Below, one piece after another: positions 46,624 to 58,946 of a DNA stretch of 64,000 nt; positions within the stretch are counted from its first letter, which is position 1; every line of letters starts with the position of its first letter. The stretch is from Candidatus Thiothrix anitrata (GTDB taxonomy: Bacteria > Pseudomonadota > Gammaproteobacteria > Thiotrichales > Thiotrichaceae): positions 2,321,283-2,385,282 of the forward strand of contig NZ_CP072800.1 in assembly GCF_017901155.1 (NCBI RefSeq), given 5' to 3'. The position numbers and the translations under genes are program-made. Below the pieces are notes generated by a model. It did no database searches, had not been told where the DNA came from, and worked only from the letters and a program-made list of their open reading frames with translations.

Positions 46624-47586
46624 ATGGCACAAGTGTCTGAATTTGATTTGATTCGCGATTATTTTCGTTGGGGTGGTTCACCGGATTCCGTGCGTGTCGG
46701 AGTTGGTGATGATGCTGCGATTTTGCGTGTGCCTCAAGGTTGTGAGTTGGTGGTGTCGGTGGATACGTTTAATGCAGGGATTCATTTTCCGCACGAGACT
46801 CCACCCCATGCAATCGGTTATAAAGCATTGGCGGTAAATTTAAGCGATTTGGCGGCAATGGGGGCAACACCGGCATGGTTTACATTAGCTATTTCCTTAC
46901 CGCAAGCAGATACGCATTGGGTGGCGGAATTAGCACGTGGAATGCGTGAATTAGCGCAGCAGCACAATATTTTTCTGGTGGGGGGCGATACCACACGTGG
47001 CGCATTGAGCATTACGGTGCAGGTGATGGGATTTGTGCCATGTGGTGCGGGCTTATTGCGAAGTCATGCGCAACACGGCGATTTAATTGCTGTATCCGGG
47101 ACATTGGGCGATGCCGCAGCGGGTTTGGCGGTAGTTCAACAGCGATTGCAGTTACCCACAGCCGCAGCGGATTATTGTGTGCACCGTTTGAATTATCCGA
47201 CTCCACGTAATCCCTTGAGTGATTTGTTGTTACAATATGCACATGCGTGTATGGATATTTCTGATGGGTTAGTGGCGGATTTGGAGCATATTTTGCGAGC
47301 ATCAGGCGTAGGGGCGCGTCTTGATCGTGAGCTTGTGCCTTGCTCCGCTGCATTACAACTGATGTCTGAAGCACAGCGTTTAAATTTTGCACTGAGCGGC
47401 GGTGATGATTATGAGTTATTATTTACGCTACCATCCAGTGCTTTACCAGTATTAACAAGGGCGGCCGGTTCTTTGGGTGTGCGGATTACGGTGATTGGTC
47501 AAGTAGATGAAATGCAACAAGGATTGCTTATAAATCATAGATTTTCAGATGGAAGGCGTGGTTACGAGCATTTTTCTTCAGAATGA
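46624..47586 (+). CDS. thiL: Thiamine-monophosphate kinase
   Basis: The enzyme phosphorylates thiamine phosphate to the active cofactor thiamine pyrophosphate. The 320-residue product has the N-terminal FDLIRDYF start, GVGDDAAILRVP with Mg-binding Asp residues, YKALAVNLSDLAAMGATPAW, LVGGDTTRGALSITV and MDISDGLVADLEHIL, all typical of ThiL. It usually follows nusB; here it follows iscR by 15 nt, and no pgpA is seen after it. Confidence 0.94.
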   Translation: MAQVSEFDLIRDYFRWGGSPDSVRVGVGDDAAILRVPQGCELVVSVDTFNAGIHFPHETPPHAIGYKALAVNLSDLAAMGATPAWFTLAISLPQADTHWVAELARGMRELAQQHNIFLVGGDTTRGALSITVQVMGFVPCGAGLLRSHAQHGDLIAVSGTLGDAAAGLAVVQQRLQLPTAAADYCVHRLNYPTPRNPLSDLLLQYAHACMDISDGLVADLEHILRASGVGARLDRELVPCSAALQLMSEAQRLNFALSGGDDYELLFTLPSSALPVLTRAAGSLGVRITVIGQVDEMQQGLLINHRFSDGRRGYEHFSSE

Positions 47587-47655
47587 GTCCTTGTTTGTGA
47601 AACTTCGGAAAGATAAGATTGTCTACCAATACAACAACTACTTAGGGCCTTTATT

Positions 47656-48207
47656 ATGCAAAACAAAATGAAATTGGGGGCTGCCAGCATTACTTTGGCA
47701 GTATTGATGTCTGGTTGCGCACCGATGGCAAGCACGACACCGCAAGCGTCAGCGACGGGCGATTATAATACGGGTGGCAGTTATAACACCTCTTATAACA
47801 CGACTGGGACAGCAGGGACTTACGATACCGCAGCATTGCCGAATTACGATTATAGTAGTGGTTCTGCGCCAACGGGAACAACTGCACCATCTTATTCATC
47901 GGGCTATGATAATTACTATGCAGGCAGTACGGGTTCTTCCGGCGGCAGTTATTATGATAGTGGTTCTTCCGGTGGCAGTACTGGTAGTGCCACTGGTTCT
48001 CATGCCGTACAGGTGTTGGCCAGCCCTAATATAGGTACAGCAGAGTCCATGTTAAATCAAATGCGTTCTGCGGGTTTTACTGCGGTGATTGATAATGTGG
48101 GTGGTTATTATAAGGTGAGAGTGCCCTATGGTAGTGCCAGTGAAGCGAAAGCTAGTTTAGGGCGTATTCGCAGTATTGCGCCAGATGCTTGGTATACTCC
48201 CCGTTAA
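47656..48207 (+). CDS. SPOR-domain lipoprotein
   Basis: The 183-residue product has a lipoprotein signal (LAVLMSGC with Cys21). A low-complexity Tyr/Gly/Ser/Thr-rich region (about 30-115, including the repeated unit SSGGSYYDSGSSGGSTGS) is followed by a C-terminal SPOR domain (HAVQVLASPNIGTAESMLNQ, YYKVRVPYGSASEAKASLG). SPOR domains bind denuded septal peptidoglycan. The protein resembles RlpA-type or DamX-type outer-membrane lipoproteins in plan but has no enzymatic domain. Confidence 0.8.
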   Translation: MQNKMKLGAASITLAVLMSGCAPMASTTPQASATGDYNTGGSYNTSYNTTGTAGTYDTAALPNYDYSSGSAPTGTTAPSYSSGYDNYYAGSTGSSGGSYYDSGSSGGSTGSATGSHAVQVLASPNIGTAESMLNQMRSAGFTAVIDNVGGYYKVRVPYGSASEAKASLGRIRSIAPDAWYTPR

Positions 48208-48282
48208 GGTCAGCGATTTCGTCTCATGCCACCTCTTCACGGGGTGGCTGACTAAGACGAGTCGTGAAGCCGACTAATTTTA

Positions 48283-50090
<1,808 letters not shown>

Positions 50091-50092
50091 GC

Positions 50093-50548
50093 TTAATGCG
50101 TTCCTGAATGCCCGAAGCCACCTGTGCCCCGGTCTGATTGATTGAAATCGTCCACTGCCTGCAAGCTGACTTGTACCACGGGTACAAACACCAATTGCGC
50201 GATGCGTTCGCCCGGTTCGATGGTGAAACTGTCCTGCCCACGATTCCAGCAGGAAATCAGCAATTGTCCCTGATAATCGGAGTCAATTAAACCGACCAAA
50301 TTGCCCAGCACAATGCCGTGTTTATGCCCCAAACCGGAGCGTGGCAAAATCACCGCCGCTAAACCGGGGTCGCCAATGTGAATCGCTAAACCGGTTGGAA
50401 TCAAAGTGGTATCACCGGGATTTAATGTAAGTGCGCTATCCAAACAGGCGCGTAAATCCATCCCGGCTGAACCCGTAGTCGCATAAGCGGGGAGGGGAAA
50501 TGCCGTGCCAATGCGCGGGTCGAGGATTTTGTATTCAATGGCGGTCAT
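50093..50548 (-). CDS. dut: dUTP diphosphatase
   Basis: Dut hydrolyses dUTP to dUMP, keeping uracil out of DNA. The 151-residue product has the five trimeric dUTPase motifs: [44 protein letters not shown] and GTGGFGHSG. Its start overlaps the coaBC stop by 4 bp (ATGA), the classical coaBC-dut arrangement. Confidence 0.97.
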   Translation of the reverse strand: MTAIEYKILDPRIGTAFPLPAYATTGSAGMDLRACLDSALTLNPGDTTLIPTGLAIHIGDPGLAAVILPRSGLGHKHGIVLGNLVGLIDSDYQGQLLISCWNRGQDSFTIEPGERIAQLVFVPVVQVSLQAVDDFNQSDRGTGGFGHSGTH

Positions 50549-51756
50549 GCAAACGGTTTCCGTGTGTGGTATTGCGCAGCAATAAGTTTCAACAACTCAT
50601 GGGCAAGCGTGTGCTTGTCCATCTCTGGCAGCGAAGTATGCCCGTCCTTCCACACGACTTCCAGCGCGTTGGTGGGTTGATCAAACGCTTTGCCATCTGC
50701 TACAGAATTTGCCGCGATCATGTCCAGCCCTTTGCGTTCGAGTTTGCCGCGTGCGTAAGCCATGACATTGTTGGTTTCCGCCGCAAAACCAACGGTAAAA
50801 AGTTGCGGGTGGGAGCGTTTGATAGTGGCTAAGACATCCGTGGTTTTTTTCATCGCCAGTTCTAACACATCGGCGTTTTTCTTGATTTTCTGCGCTGCCA
50901 CGCTGATTGGGGTGTAATCCGCAACGGCGGCGGTGGCAATAAAAATGTCCGCATCAGTGGCGTGTGCTTGGGTTGCGACTAACATATCAGCGGCGGACTC
51001 CACCTCAATGCGTTGCACACGCGGCGGGCATTCCAGCGCGACTGGCCCTGAAATTAACGTGACTTGCGCACCCATCGCCGTAGCGGCATTGGCAATCGCG
51101 TAACCCATTTTACCGGAGCTACGATTGGTTAAAAAGCGTACCGGATCAATCGCTTCGCGGGTAGGACCTGCGGTAATCAATACCCGCTTGCCTTGCAAGA
51201 GCGCGTTGGTGCTGCAACAGGTGCTTAATGCTTGCACCAATTCCGCCGGTTCTAACATGCGCCCCATACCCGTATCGCCGCAGGCTTGCACCCCTTCAGC
51301 GGGGCCGAATACCCGTACTTCGCGTGCTTTGAGGGTTTGTAGATTGTGTTGGGTGGCGGCATTTTTCCACATTTGTTGATTCATTGCGGGCGCGACCATC
51401 AACGGCGCGGCAGACGCGAGGCAAACCGTGCTGAGTAAATCATCTGCAAAACCGTAAGTTAACCGCGCCAACACATTGGCGGTGGCGGGCGCGATCAGGA
51501 TCAGCTCCGCCCAGCGGGCGAGTTCAATATGCCCCATCCCTAACTCGGCTTGTGGATCGAGCAATTCGGTATGCACGGGATTTCCTGATAACGCCTGCAT
51601 CGTCAGGGGCGTAATGAATTGCTGGGCGGAAGCGGTCATGCAAACCCGCACGTTCGCACCTTGTTTAATCAACAAACGTACCAGTTCAGCGGATTTATAC
51701 GCGGCGATACCACCACTTATCCCTAAAAGAATGTTTTTACCGTGAAGGAATGACAT
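50545..51756 (-). CDS. coaBC: Bifunctional CoaBC (phosphopantothenoylcysteine synthetase/decarboxylase)
   Basis: The enzyme adds cysteine to phosphopantothenate and decarboxylates the product in coenzyme A synthesis. The 403-residue product has the FMN-dependent CoaC part (1-190: [19 protein letters not shown], catalytic [19 protein letters not shown]) and the CoaB part (190-403: [38 protein letters not shown]). It heads the coaBC-dut-DUF3144-argB cluster and is divergent from radC across 41 bp. Confidence 0.96.
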   Translation of the reverse strand: MSFLHGKNILLGISGGIAAYKSAELVRLLIKQGANVRVCMTASAQQFITPLTMQALSGNPVHTELLDPQAELGMGHIELARWAELILIAPATANVLARLTYGFADDLLSTVCLASAAPLMVAPAMNQQMWKNAATQHNLQTLKAREVRVFGPAEGVQACGDTGMGRMLEPAELVQALSTCCSTNALLQGKRVLITAGPTREAIDPVRFLTNRSSGKMGYAIANAATAMGAQVTLISGPVALECPPRVQRIEVESAADMLVATQAHATDADIFIATAAVADYTPISVAAQKIKKNADVLELAMKKTTDVLATIKRSHPQLFTVGFAAETNNVMAYARGKLERKGLDMIAANSVADGKAFDQPTNALEVVWKDGHTSLPEMDKHTLAHELLKLIAAQYHTRKPFA

Positions 51757-51797
51757 AAGATTTGCATCCTAACCCATGAATAAAAAAGCGAAAAATA

Positions 51798-52469
51798 ATG
51801 GCAATTACCGACTGGCCTGTGGATGAACGACCACGCGAAAAACTCTTAGCACGCGGCTCGCAAGCCCTGTCTGATGCCGAATTACTGGCTATTTTCCTGC
51901 GCGTTGGGGTCAAGGGCAAAACCGCCGTCGACCTGTCGCGGGAGCTACTACAAACGTTCGGTAGTTTACGGCAATTATTTGATGCAGATGCACAAAAATT
52001 TTGTGCAACGCACGGTATGGGCGAAGCCAAGTACGTGCAATTGCAGGCAGTGTTGGAAATGTCGCGCCGCTATCTGGCGGAAAATATGCGTCGGGGTGAT
52101 CCACTGAGTGACCCGGATGCGGTGCGTTATTACCTGACAGCGAAATTGCGCGATTACCGCTCGGAAGTGTTCGCGTGCCTGTTTTTGGATAACCGCCATC
52201 GCGTCATCCAGTACGAGGAAATGTTCCACGGAACGATTGACGGCGCGTCAGTACATCCGCGTGAAGTGGTGCGGCGTGCCTTACACCACAATGCGGCAGC
52301 AGTCATTTTTGCACACAACCACCCGTCTGGCGTGGCAGAACCGAGTCAGGCAGATGAGCGTATCACCCAAAAACTCAAAGACGCGCTACACCTGATTGAT
52401 GTGCGCGTGCTGGATCATTTTGTCATTGGTGACAGCGTGGTGTCATTTGCGGAAAGGGGGATGTTATAA
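51798..52469 (+). CDS. radC: RadC (MPN/JAMM domain) DNA-repair-like protein
   Basis: The 223-residue product has an N-terminal UPF0758 domain ([20 protein letters not shown], with a helix-hairpin-helix) and the C-terminal MPN+ domain with the metal motif [14 protein letters not shown]. The family was named for a repair phenotype later assigned elsewhere; the true function is unsettled. It is divergent from coaBC, the usual neighbour, and overlaps the next gene by 6 bp at its end. Confidence 0.95.
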   Translation: MAITDWPVDERPREKLLARGSQALSDAELLAIFLRVGVKGKTAVDLSRELLQTFGSLRQLFDADAQKFCATHGMGEAKYVQLQAVLEMSRRYLAENMRRGDPLSDPDAVRYYLTAKLRDYRSEVFACLFLDNRHRVIQYEEMFHGTIDGASVHPREVVRRALHHNAAAVIFAHNHPSGVAEPSQADERITQKLKDALHLIDVRVLDHFVIGDSVVSFAERGML

Positions 52470-53903
52470 ACGCACGCTCTGCGGATGCCGAATACGATTA
52501 TCCGGGTCAAATTGCCGTTTTAACGCCTGTAAGCGCGGGTAATTGTCGCCGTAATACGCGGTTTCCCATGCTTTGATTTCGACATCGGGGTAATTGCGGT
52601 AATGCGCTTTGATGCCACCAGCGGTTAACATTCCTTGAATCTCGCGCACGATGCTTTCTGCCTCTTTGGTTTGGGTAGCTTTGTCGTAGTAGGTTTGTAA
52701 TTCGCCCAAAAATCCGAAGGCTCGGTGCGGGTAAGCGGCGGTGCTTGCCATACCTGCTTTATTAATTTCTCCGCCCAAGGTATTGATCTGTAACAGGGTT
52801 GTCATTTTTGCGGTAGCTATTTTTTTTGCAATGGTAGGCAACAACGTTTTAATGTCGCTGAAGCTGTGGTAGTAACCCGCCGAAACGTTCTTGAAATACA
52901 TGGGGTCAACGCCGCCTTTATAACGTTGAATACCGCGTAAAAAGCTGTCTTTGCGCGGGGTCATCACTTCGGTAGCACCCGTCTTGAGTTTGGCGAGGAT
53001 GGTTTTGAGTGCCGTACTAGGGGTAGGGGCGGTATCTGTCAGCAATACTGTGAGGTGTTTGCCATTAAGTACCCACGATGAATACGCTGTATTAGGTAAG
53101 TTTTTCATCAGTTCAAACCAGCGTTCGGCTAATTGCGTAGCAGCTTCCGGGGTTAAGTTGCGGTATTTGTAGCGATGGCTGCTGAAATACGTAGGGGTTG
53201 GGTGGGTGTTGAATTCCAGTTCGGTAATTATCCCGAAATTGCCATTGCCACCTCCTTTGCATGCCCACAGTAGTTCGGCATTGTCTTTAGAATCATGCAC
53301 TTTTCCTATGCCATCGACCATGCGTACCCGTTGCAGGCTATCGCAGGTCAGCCCGAATTGCCGCCCGAAAAAGCCGTAACCGCCGCCCAAGGTTAAACCA
53401 GCCACGCCCACACCTGCGCACGAACCCGCTGGAATCAGGCGTTTGTATTGGTTGAGGTATTCGTAAACACCGCCGAGTTTTGCCCCAGGTTGGATAATCA
53501 GGCGTTTAGTGGTTGCGTTGTATTGCGGTTTATTCATGCCCGAAAGGTCAATCATTAAGCCACCGTCATTAGTGGAAAATCCTTCAAAGCTATGCCCGCC
53601 ACTTTTTACCGCAATCGGTAGCTCAGCTTGACGTGCGTAGGCGACCGCTTCCTGCACACCTTTTTCATTGGCGCACACCGCGATGATTTTGGGCATGGCA
53701 GTAATGCGTTTATTAAAAATTTGGCGATGTTTCAGGTAATTTGTATCGTTACGCTGCAAAAAACGCACATTATTGCTGGAAGGTGGTGCAGTATTGTCAG
53801 CATTAGCAGCAACAGGGTAATAAAAGGCCGGAATGCTCGCGGCAAGTACTAAGGCATCCAGCAGGAATTGGCGACGCTGCGGATTGATGGTGGAATCTGA
53901 CAT
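52464..53903 (-). CDS. Tat-exported FAD-dependent oxidoreductase (BBE family)
   Basis: The 479-residue product has a twin-arginine signal ([20 protein letters not shown]) and an FAD-binding type 4 domain with the flavinylation His in [17 protein letters not shown] and [20 protein letters not shown]. It ends in the berberine-bridge C-terminal motif ([20 protein letters not shown]). Such enzymes oxidise carbohydrates or alcohols using oxygen. The substrate cannot be told. A second Cys ([10 protein letters not shown]) sits where 6-S-cysteinyl attachment occurs in bicovalent members, so it is probably bicovalent. Confidence 0.87.
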   Translation of the reverse strand: MSDSTINPQRRQFLLDALVLAASIPAFYYPVAANADNTAPPSSNNVRFLQRNDTNYLKHRQIFNKRITAMPKIIAVCANEKGVQEAVAYARQAELPIAVKSGGHSFEGFSTNDGGLMIDLSGMNKPQYNATTKRLIIQPGAKLGGVYEYLNQYKRLIPAGSCAGVGVAGLTLGGGYGFFGRQFGLTCDSLQRVRMVDGIGKVHDSKDNAELLWACKGGGNGNFGIITELEFNTHPTPTYFSSHRYKYRNLTPEAATQLAERWFELMKNLPNTAYSSWVLNGKHLTVLLTDTAPTPSTALKTILAKLKTGATEVMTPRKDSFLRGIQRYKGGVDPMYFKNVSAGYYHSFSDIKTLLPTIAKKIATAKMTTLLQINTLGGEINKAGMASTAAYPHRAFGFLGELQTYYDKATQTKEAESIVREIQGMLTAGGIKAHYRNYPDVEIKAWETAYYGDNYPRLQALKRQFDPDNRIRHPQSVRL

Positions 53904-54095
53904 AAGTAACTCCCGTAAATGATTAAGGTTATTGTAGGTGGATTCGTGATTTTTTACAGAGCTTAATCCCTTGTTAATCTAAGGTGTAGTGAAGGTGGCG
54001 GATAATTTTTGATTTATTTCAATGCGGCTGGAGAGGCATTTAGGGCATTTTCCACCGCTGTTCTAACACGGTATGTAGCATTTTGAGGTATGACG

Positions 54096-54743
54096 ATGAA
54101 TAAGTATGTATTAATGGTGGGTTTGGCGGCTTTGTTGACTGCTTGTGGTGAAAAATCCGAACAAGCAGCCGCACCTGCTGACGCGCCTAAAACAGCCCAA
54201 CAGGTTGCTGCGCCAGCGGCCGCACCTACACCTGCACAGGGCAATGATAAAGCGGCTTTGGTTGAGCAAGCAAAAGGCACGGTACAAGCCTTGGGCGGCA
54301 CGCTCAAAGGTGAACTCGAAGCGGCAATGAAAGCAGGTGGGCCTGTTGAAGCCATGAACATTTGCCACACCAAAGCCCCGGAAATTGCCAAAGCCGTATC
54401 AGCGGAAAAAGGTATGGAAATCAGCCGGGTCAGTTTGAAAAATCGTAACCCGGAAATGGGAGCAGCGAATGAATGGCAAGTGGCCGTTTTAAATGATTTT
54501 GAAGCTAAGAAAGCAACGGGTGAAGACCCTGCGACAATGGCTTACGCGGAAGTGGTTGATAAAGAATTTCGTTTTATGAAAGCCATTCCAACGGGTGCGG
54601 TTTGTTTAAAATGCCACGGCACGGATCTTAGCCCTGAAGTTACTGCGAAATTGACCGAGCTTTACCCTCAAGATAAAGCCACCGGCTATAAAGAAGGGGA
54701 TTTGCGTGGTGCGTTTGTGGTGGTTAAACAGTTGACTCAATAA
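54096..54743 (+). CDS. DUF3365-like c-type haem lipoprotein
   Basis: ATG 54096 is chosen because GAGG lies 7 nt upstream. The 215-residue product is a lipoprotein (LAALLTAC, Cys17) with an Ala/Pro-rich linker (about 24-50), then a DUF3365/Tll0287-like haem-sensor domain: AMNICHTKAPEIAKAV and the haem-binding CLKCH (170-174), followed by LTELYPQDKATGYKEGDLRG. Such proteins bind one c-type haem, probably in redox sensing at the outer membrane. The adjacent genes give no clear partner. Confidence 0.8.
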   Translation: MNKYVLMVGLAALLTACGEKSEQAAAPADAPKTAQQVAAPAAAPTPAQGNDKAALVEQAKGTVQALGGTLKGELEAAMKAGGPVEAMNICHTKAPEIAKAVSAEKGMEISRVSLKNRNPEMGAANEWQVAVLNDFEAKKATGEDPATMAYAEVVDKEFRFMKAIPTGAVCLKCHGTDLSPEVTAKLTELYPQDKATGYKEGDLRGAFVVVKQLTQ

Positions 54744-54751
54744 TCACGAGA

Positions 54752-54783
54752 TTGGTGTTGCTGAGCAGATTCAGCAGCACCAA
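54752..54783. terminator. Hairpin between convergent genes
   Basis: TTGGTGTTGCTGA (54752-54764) pairs with TCAGCAGCACCAA (54771-54783) across a 6-nt loop with one wobble. It lies 8 nt after the haem lipoprotein gene and before the converging unknown gene. Its stem resembles that of the hairpin at 29261 (GGTGCTGAA/TTCAGCACC). Confidence 0.65.
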
Positions 54784-54797
54784 ATCCAACTGGCTGT

Positions 54798-55241
54798 TTA
54801 CAGTTTTCTAAAAGCGGCCGCAATATCTTCGACTTGTAGCTCTTTGAAAGTTTTTAATTCGGGTTCTGGATCTGGCATGACCACGTATTCAGATGGAATG
54901 GCAAGACTTAATGCGCGAGTTTTTACGTTAAACGTGGCTTTATCTTTCGATAGCTCTATGGCTGGGTGAGGGAATTTATACAACTTTGAATAAAAACACA
55001 GTTTATAAAAGCCGCTGCTGAGTTTAATCTTTTTGGCATAAAACGAGGTTTCTGTTGGTTCTGGAATTTTACTGACAGTAATAATGTTTTCTTGGCTTAC
55101 ATCAAATTGCAACCAATCACCGGATGACCAGCCTAGTTTTCTGAAGAGTCCTGCACCAAAAGACAGGCACAGATTGCTCCTTCCGCCTATATCTTCCATA
55201 CCCAAGATAATATCGAAACTTCCCGAAGATTTTGTAGTCAT
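54798..55241 (-). CDS. Unknown protein, AbrB-like N-terminal segment
   Basis: The 147-residue product has no signal or membrane span. LCLSFGAGLFRKLGWSSGDW followed by LQFDVSQENIITVSKI resembles the looped-hinge SpoVT-AbrB fold in pattern, which would suggest DNA binding, but this is weak. The remainder is rich in Lys/Phe/Tyr. No family is recognised. It is a single gene between a hairpin and smc, which is divergent. Confidence 0.65.
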   Translation of the reverse strand: MTTKSSGSFDIILGMEDIGGRSNLCLSFGAGLFRKLGWSSGDWLQFDVSQENIITVSKIPEPTETSFYAKKIKLSSGFYKLCFYSKLYKFPHPAIELSKDKATFNVKTRALSLAIPSEYVVMPDPEPELKTFKELQVEDIAAAFRKL

Positions 55242-55429
55242 TCCCTATCCATAATCGTATCTGACTCCGCTCACACTGCGTTGTTCCCGAATATTAGCAC
55301 AACTGTTTATTTAATAAAGTGTTGCGTGTTATCTGTGAGGCATGGCTGCTGATTTGCAGTGAATACTAGCGTTTGTCAGTGGCTCTCCGGTAAAATCGCC
55401 CATCCTTTGTCTAACAATAAGCAGTTATC

Positions 55430-58400
55430 GTGCGCTTAAGTAAAATCCGCATTGCTGGATTCAAGAGTTTTGTTGATCCCGTAACCTTAGACTTGCGTAG
55501 CAATCTAACTGGTATCCTCGGCCCTAATGGTTGTGGAAAATCCAATACCATTGATGCGGTACGCTGGGTTATGGGCGAATCTTCGGCTAAACATTTGCGC
55601 GGCGCGTCAATGGAAGACGTGATTTTCAACGGTTCAGCTTCGCGTAAACCCGTGGGTTTGGCTTCGGTCGAATTGGTGTTTGATAACAGCGATGGCAAAC
55701 TCGGCGGCGAATACGCGCAATACGCCGAAATCTCGGTCAAACGCCAAGTCAGCCGCGACGGTGATTCCAAATATTTTCTCAATGGCGCGAAATGTCGCCG
55801 CCGTGATATTACTGATATTTTTCTTGGCACAGGTTTGGGGCCACGCAGTTACGCCATTATTGAGCAGGGGATGATTTCGCGCTTGATTGAGGCGAAACCC
55901 GAAGAGTTGCGCAATACCCTCGAAGAAGCAGCGGGCATTTCACGTTACAAAGAGCGGCGGCGTGAAACCGAAACCCGGATGACGCATACCCGTGAAAACC
56001 TAGAACGCTTAACCGACTTGCGGGATGAGTTGGAGAAGCAGCTTGAACGCCTTGATAAACAAGCCAAAGCAGCCCAGCGTTTTCGGGAATGGCGCGAGCA
56101 AGAGCGGCAGTTGGAAGCGTCCGTATTGCTGTGTCAATGGCAGGCGTTGCAGCAAGATGGTGCGCAACGTTTGCGCGAACTCAGTCAGCAATCAACGACT
56201 TACCAAGCACAAATGATGCAAGTACGTCAGTTAGAAACGCAACTGGAAGCCTTACGCAGCGATTACCACAGTGCCAATGAAACCCTTAATGCGGTGCAGG
56301 GTGAGTATTACCAAGCGGGCGCGGAAATTGCGCGACTTGAGCAAACGATTCAACACCAGCGCGATATTCAACGCCGTCAGCAGCAAGCCTTACAACAAGC
56401 CCAACAAAGCATCGCGGAAACCCAGCGTCACGCGGACGAAGACCGGATTAAATTGACCCAAAGCGAGGCGATGCTTGCCGAATGGGAGCCGCGTGAAGCC
56501 GAAGTAGATGAGCAATTAAGTCTCGCTGAGGCGCAATTAGCCGAGGCCGAAGACCAACTTAACGACTGGCAAGAGCAGTGGCACGCCGTTCAGCAAGCCG
56601 TGGCAGAACCTACCCGCCAAGCGCAGGTCGAAAAAACCCGCATGGAACAATTGGAGCGTCAACTAAACCAAACCGCGCAACGCGCCGAACGCTTGCAACA
56701 AGAAGCTACGCATTTAAGCACAGCTCGTTACGGCGAAGAACGCGATTTAGTGAGTGAGCAATGCCTTGAAGCCAGTCATGCGCACGCCGCCGCCGAAACG
56801 CAGCTAACCCAATTGAATGCGGAGTTGGCAAAAAATCAGCAAACTCAGCGCGAATGGCAAGCGCAACTCGATAACCAACGTTCACGCCGTCAAGCCTTGC
56901 AAGGGCGGTTGGCTTCCTTGGAAACCTTGCAGCAAGCCGGGCTGGATAAAACCAATAAAGCTCGCCAGCAATGGTTACAAACGCACGGTTTAAGCGCAAA
57001 TCCGCGTTTAGCAGAGCAATTGCAGGTAACAAGCGGTTGGGAAACGGCGGTGGAAGCGGTGTTGGGTGGCGATTTGGATGCGGTGAGTTTGGATGCTTTT
57101 CCTGCATTGACTACCTTTCCGCAAGCGGGTGTCACTTTGTTGGAAACCACGCAAACTGTGCTGCAAGCTTCAGCGCGTAGTCTTGCCAGTAAAGTGATTC
57201 AGCCCCACGTGGTGTTGCCTTGGTTAGCGCAGATTTATTGCGTGGAAACCTTGGATGAGGCTTTGGCACAGCGTGGCAGTTTATCGCCCACGGAATCACT
57301 GGTAACACGCGACGGGGTGTGGGTTGGTTGTCACTGGTTACGCAGTCGCCGTCAAAACGATGCCAATAGCGGTATTTTGCAGCGTCAGCAGGAAATTGAC
57401 AGCTTGCGCGAACAGCTAATGTTGTTAGAAGCCAGTTTAGCAGCGTTACAAGACGATGCCGACGCACTGCGCGAGCTAATTCGTGAGCAAGAGCAGCAAC
57501 GTCAGTTTTTACAAACGGAAACCAATCGGTTGCACCGTGCGGAATCGGAATTACGCAGTCGTTTGCACGCAGTACAACAGCGCATTGAACAATGGCAGCA
57601 ACGTCGCCAACAGCTTGAGGCTGAACGCGAAGAACTTGAAGCACAGCGATTGCAACAGGCGGAAGATCACTTATTAGCTACCGAACGTCGCAACGAAGCC
57701 CTAGAGTGCTTGGAAATAGCGCAAAATGACCAAGAAGCGTTAGCTGATAGTCGCCATGATCTTCAGCAAGCAGTAACAGATGCGCGTCGTCAGCAGCGTG
57801 AATGGCAGGATCAGGCTCATGCTTTGCAGTTGCGCCTTGAAACCAACCGCGCCCAGCGTGCTAACAGCCAACAGCAATTGGAGCGAGTTCACAGCCGTCT
57901 TGCGTTGCTGGAAGAACAGCACGCCACGCTCATTCTGCAACTGGAACAGCAGCAAGACCCGGATGCTGATTTGCAAATGGCACTGGAAACTGCGTTGGAA
58001 CAACGGCTGTTAGTGGAAACCCAGTTGAGTCAAGCCCGTCAAGCGGTGCAAGGGTTGGAAGCGACGATTCGCACCCATGATCAAGAGCGGTTACAATACG
58101 AGCGTTTGGCAGAACAAAGCCGCACTTCGCAGGAAAATCGCAAACTCGAATGGCAGGCGATTCAGGTACGCGAACAAACCACCGCTGAACAATTCGCCAA
58201 AACCGGCTTTGACCCCGCTACCTTGCGTGCGCAATTAGCCGCTGAAGTGGATGTCAATGCACTCCAGCAGCAATTGGAAGAAATTCAACGCCAGATTCAA
58301 CGTTTGGGTGCTATTAATCTGGCTGCGATTGACGAATTCTGCGAGCAAAGCGAACGCAAACAATACCTTGATCAACAAAATGCGGATTTGCTGGCGGCAT

Positions 58401-58918
58401 TAGAAATTTTAGATACGGCAATTCGTAAAATTGATCGAGAAACCCGTGCGCGTTTTAAAGAAACTTTTGAGCGGGTGAATACGCGCCTGAGTGAAATGTT
58501 TCCGCGTTTGTTTGGCGGTGGTGAATGTTATTTGGAAATGACGGGCGATGATTTGTTAACCACGGGAGTGGCTATTATGGCGCGTCCGCCGGGTAAGCGG
58601 CTTTCCAGCATTTACCTGATGTCGGGTGGTGAAAAAGCATTAACGGCGGTGGCATTGGTGTTTGCTATTTTTGAATTGAACCCCGCGCCGTTTTGTATGC
58701 TTGATGAAGTGGACGCACCCTTGGATGAAGCCAATGTAGGGCGTTTTTGTGAACTGGTGCGCCACATGGCAGAACAGGTACAATTCATTTTCATCACCCA
58801 TAATAAGACCACGATGGAACTTGCCGAAAATTTGATTGGTGTTACCATGCGCGAAGCAGGTGTTTCACGCTTGGTGTCCGTGGATATGGCGGAAGCTGTG
58901 AAGTTAGCCAACGGCTAA
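55430..58918 (+). CDS. smc: Chromosome segregation protein SMC
   Basis: The start is GTG 55430. The 1162-residue product has the N-terminal Walker A (GILGPNGCGKSNTIDAVRWV, about 28-47), a long coiled coil rich in Gln/Glu/Leu (about 170-510), a hinge (about 510-660) and a second coiled coil. The C-terminal ABC signature LMSGGEKALTAVALVFAIF is followed by Walker B FCMLDEVDAPLDEANVGRF. SMC organises and condenses chromosomes with ScpAB (elsewhere in the genome). zipA follows by 28 nt, a known gammaproteobacterial pair. Confidence 0.97.
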   Translation: MRLSKIRIAGFKSFVDPVTLDLRSNLTGILGPNGCGKSNTIDAVRWVMGESSAKHLRGASMEDVIFNGSASRKPVGLASVELVFDNSDGKLGGEYAQYAEISVKRQVSRDGDSKYFLNGAKCRRRDITDIFLGTGLGPRSYAIIEQGMISRLIEAKPEELRNTLEEAAGISRYKERRRETETRMTHTRENLERLTDLRDELEKQLERLDKQAKAAQRFREWREQERQLEASVLLCQWQALQQDGAQRLRELSQQSTTYQAQMMQVRQLETQLEALRSDYHSANETLNAVQGEYYQAGAEIARLEQTIQHQRDIQRRQQQALQQAQQSIAETQRHADEDRIKLTQSEAMLAEWEPREAEVDEQLSLAEAQLAEAEDQLNDWQEQWHAVQQAVAEPTRQAQVEKTRMEQLERQLNQTAQRAERLQQEATHLSTARYGEERDLVSEQCLEASHAHAAAETQLTQLNAELAKNQQTQREWQAQLDNQRSRRQALQGRLASLETLQQAGLDKTNKARQQWLQTHGLSANPRLAEQLQVTSGWETAVEAVLGGDLDAVSLDAFPALTTFPQAGVTLLETTQTVLQASARSLASKVIQPHVVLPWLAQIYCVETLDEALAQRGSLSPTESLVTRDGVWVGCHWLRSRRQNDANSGILQRQQEIDSLREQLMLLEASLAALQDDADALRELIREQEQQRQFLQTETNRLHRAESELRSRLHAVQQRIEQWQQRRQQLEAEREELEAQRLQQAEDHLLATERRNEALECLEIAQNDQEALADSRHDLQQAVTDARRQQREWQDQAHALQLRLETNRAQRANSQQQLERVHSRLALLEEQHATLILQLEQQQDPDADLQMALETALEQRLLVETQLSQARQAVQGLEATIRTHDQERLQYERLAEQSRTSQENRKLEWQAIQVREQTTAEQFAKTGFDPATLRAQLAAEVDVNALQQQLEEIQRQIQRLGAINLAAIDEFCEQSERKQYLDQQNADLLAALEILDTAIRKIDRETRARFKETFERVNTRLSEMFPRLFGGGECYLEMTGDDLLTTGVAIMARPPGKRLSSIYLMSGGEKALTAVALVFAIFELNPAPFCMLDEVDAPLDEANVGRFCELVRHMAEQVQFIFITHNKTTMELAENLIGVTMREAGVSRLVSVDMAEAVKLANG

Positions 58919-58946
58919 TGCAATAAGGAACTGTAAGGATTTTGTA

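Noticed and set aside
47900-48005. Tandem GGTTCTTCCGGxGGCAGT repeat
   Set aside because: It is a coding low-complexity repeat of the SPOR lipoprotein linker, not a CRISPR or regulatory array.
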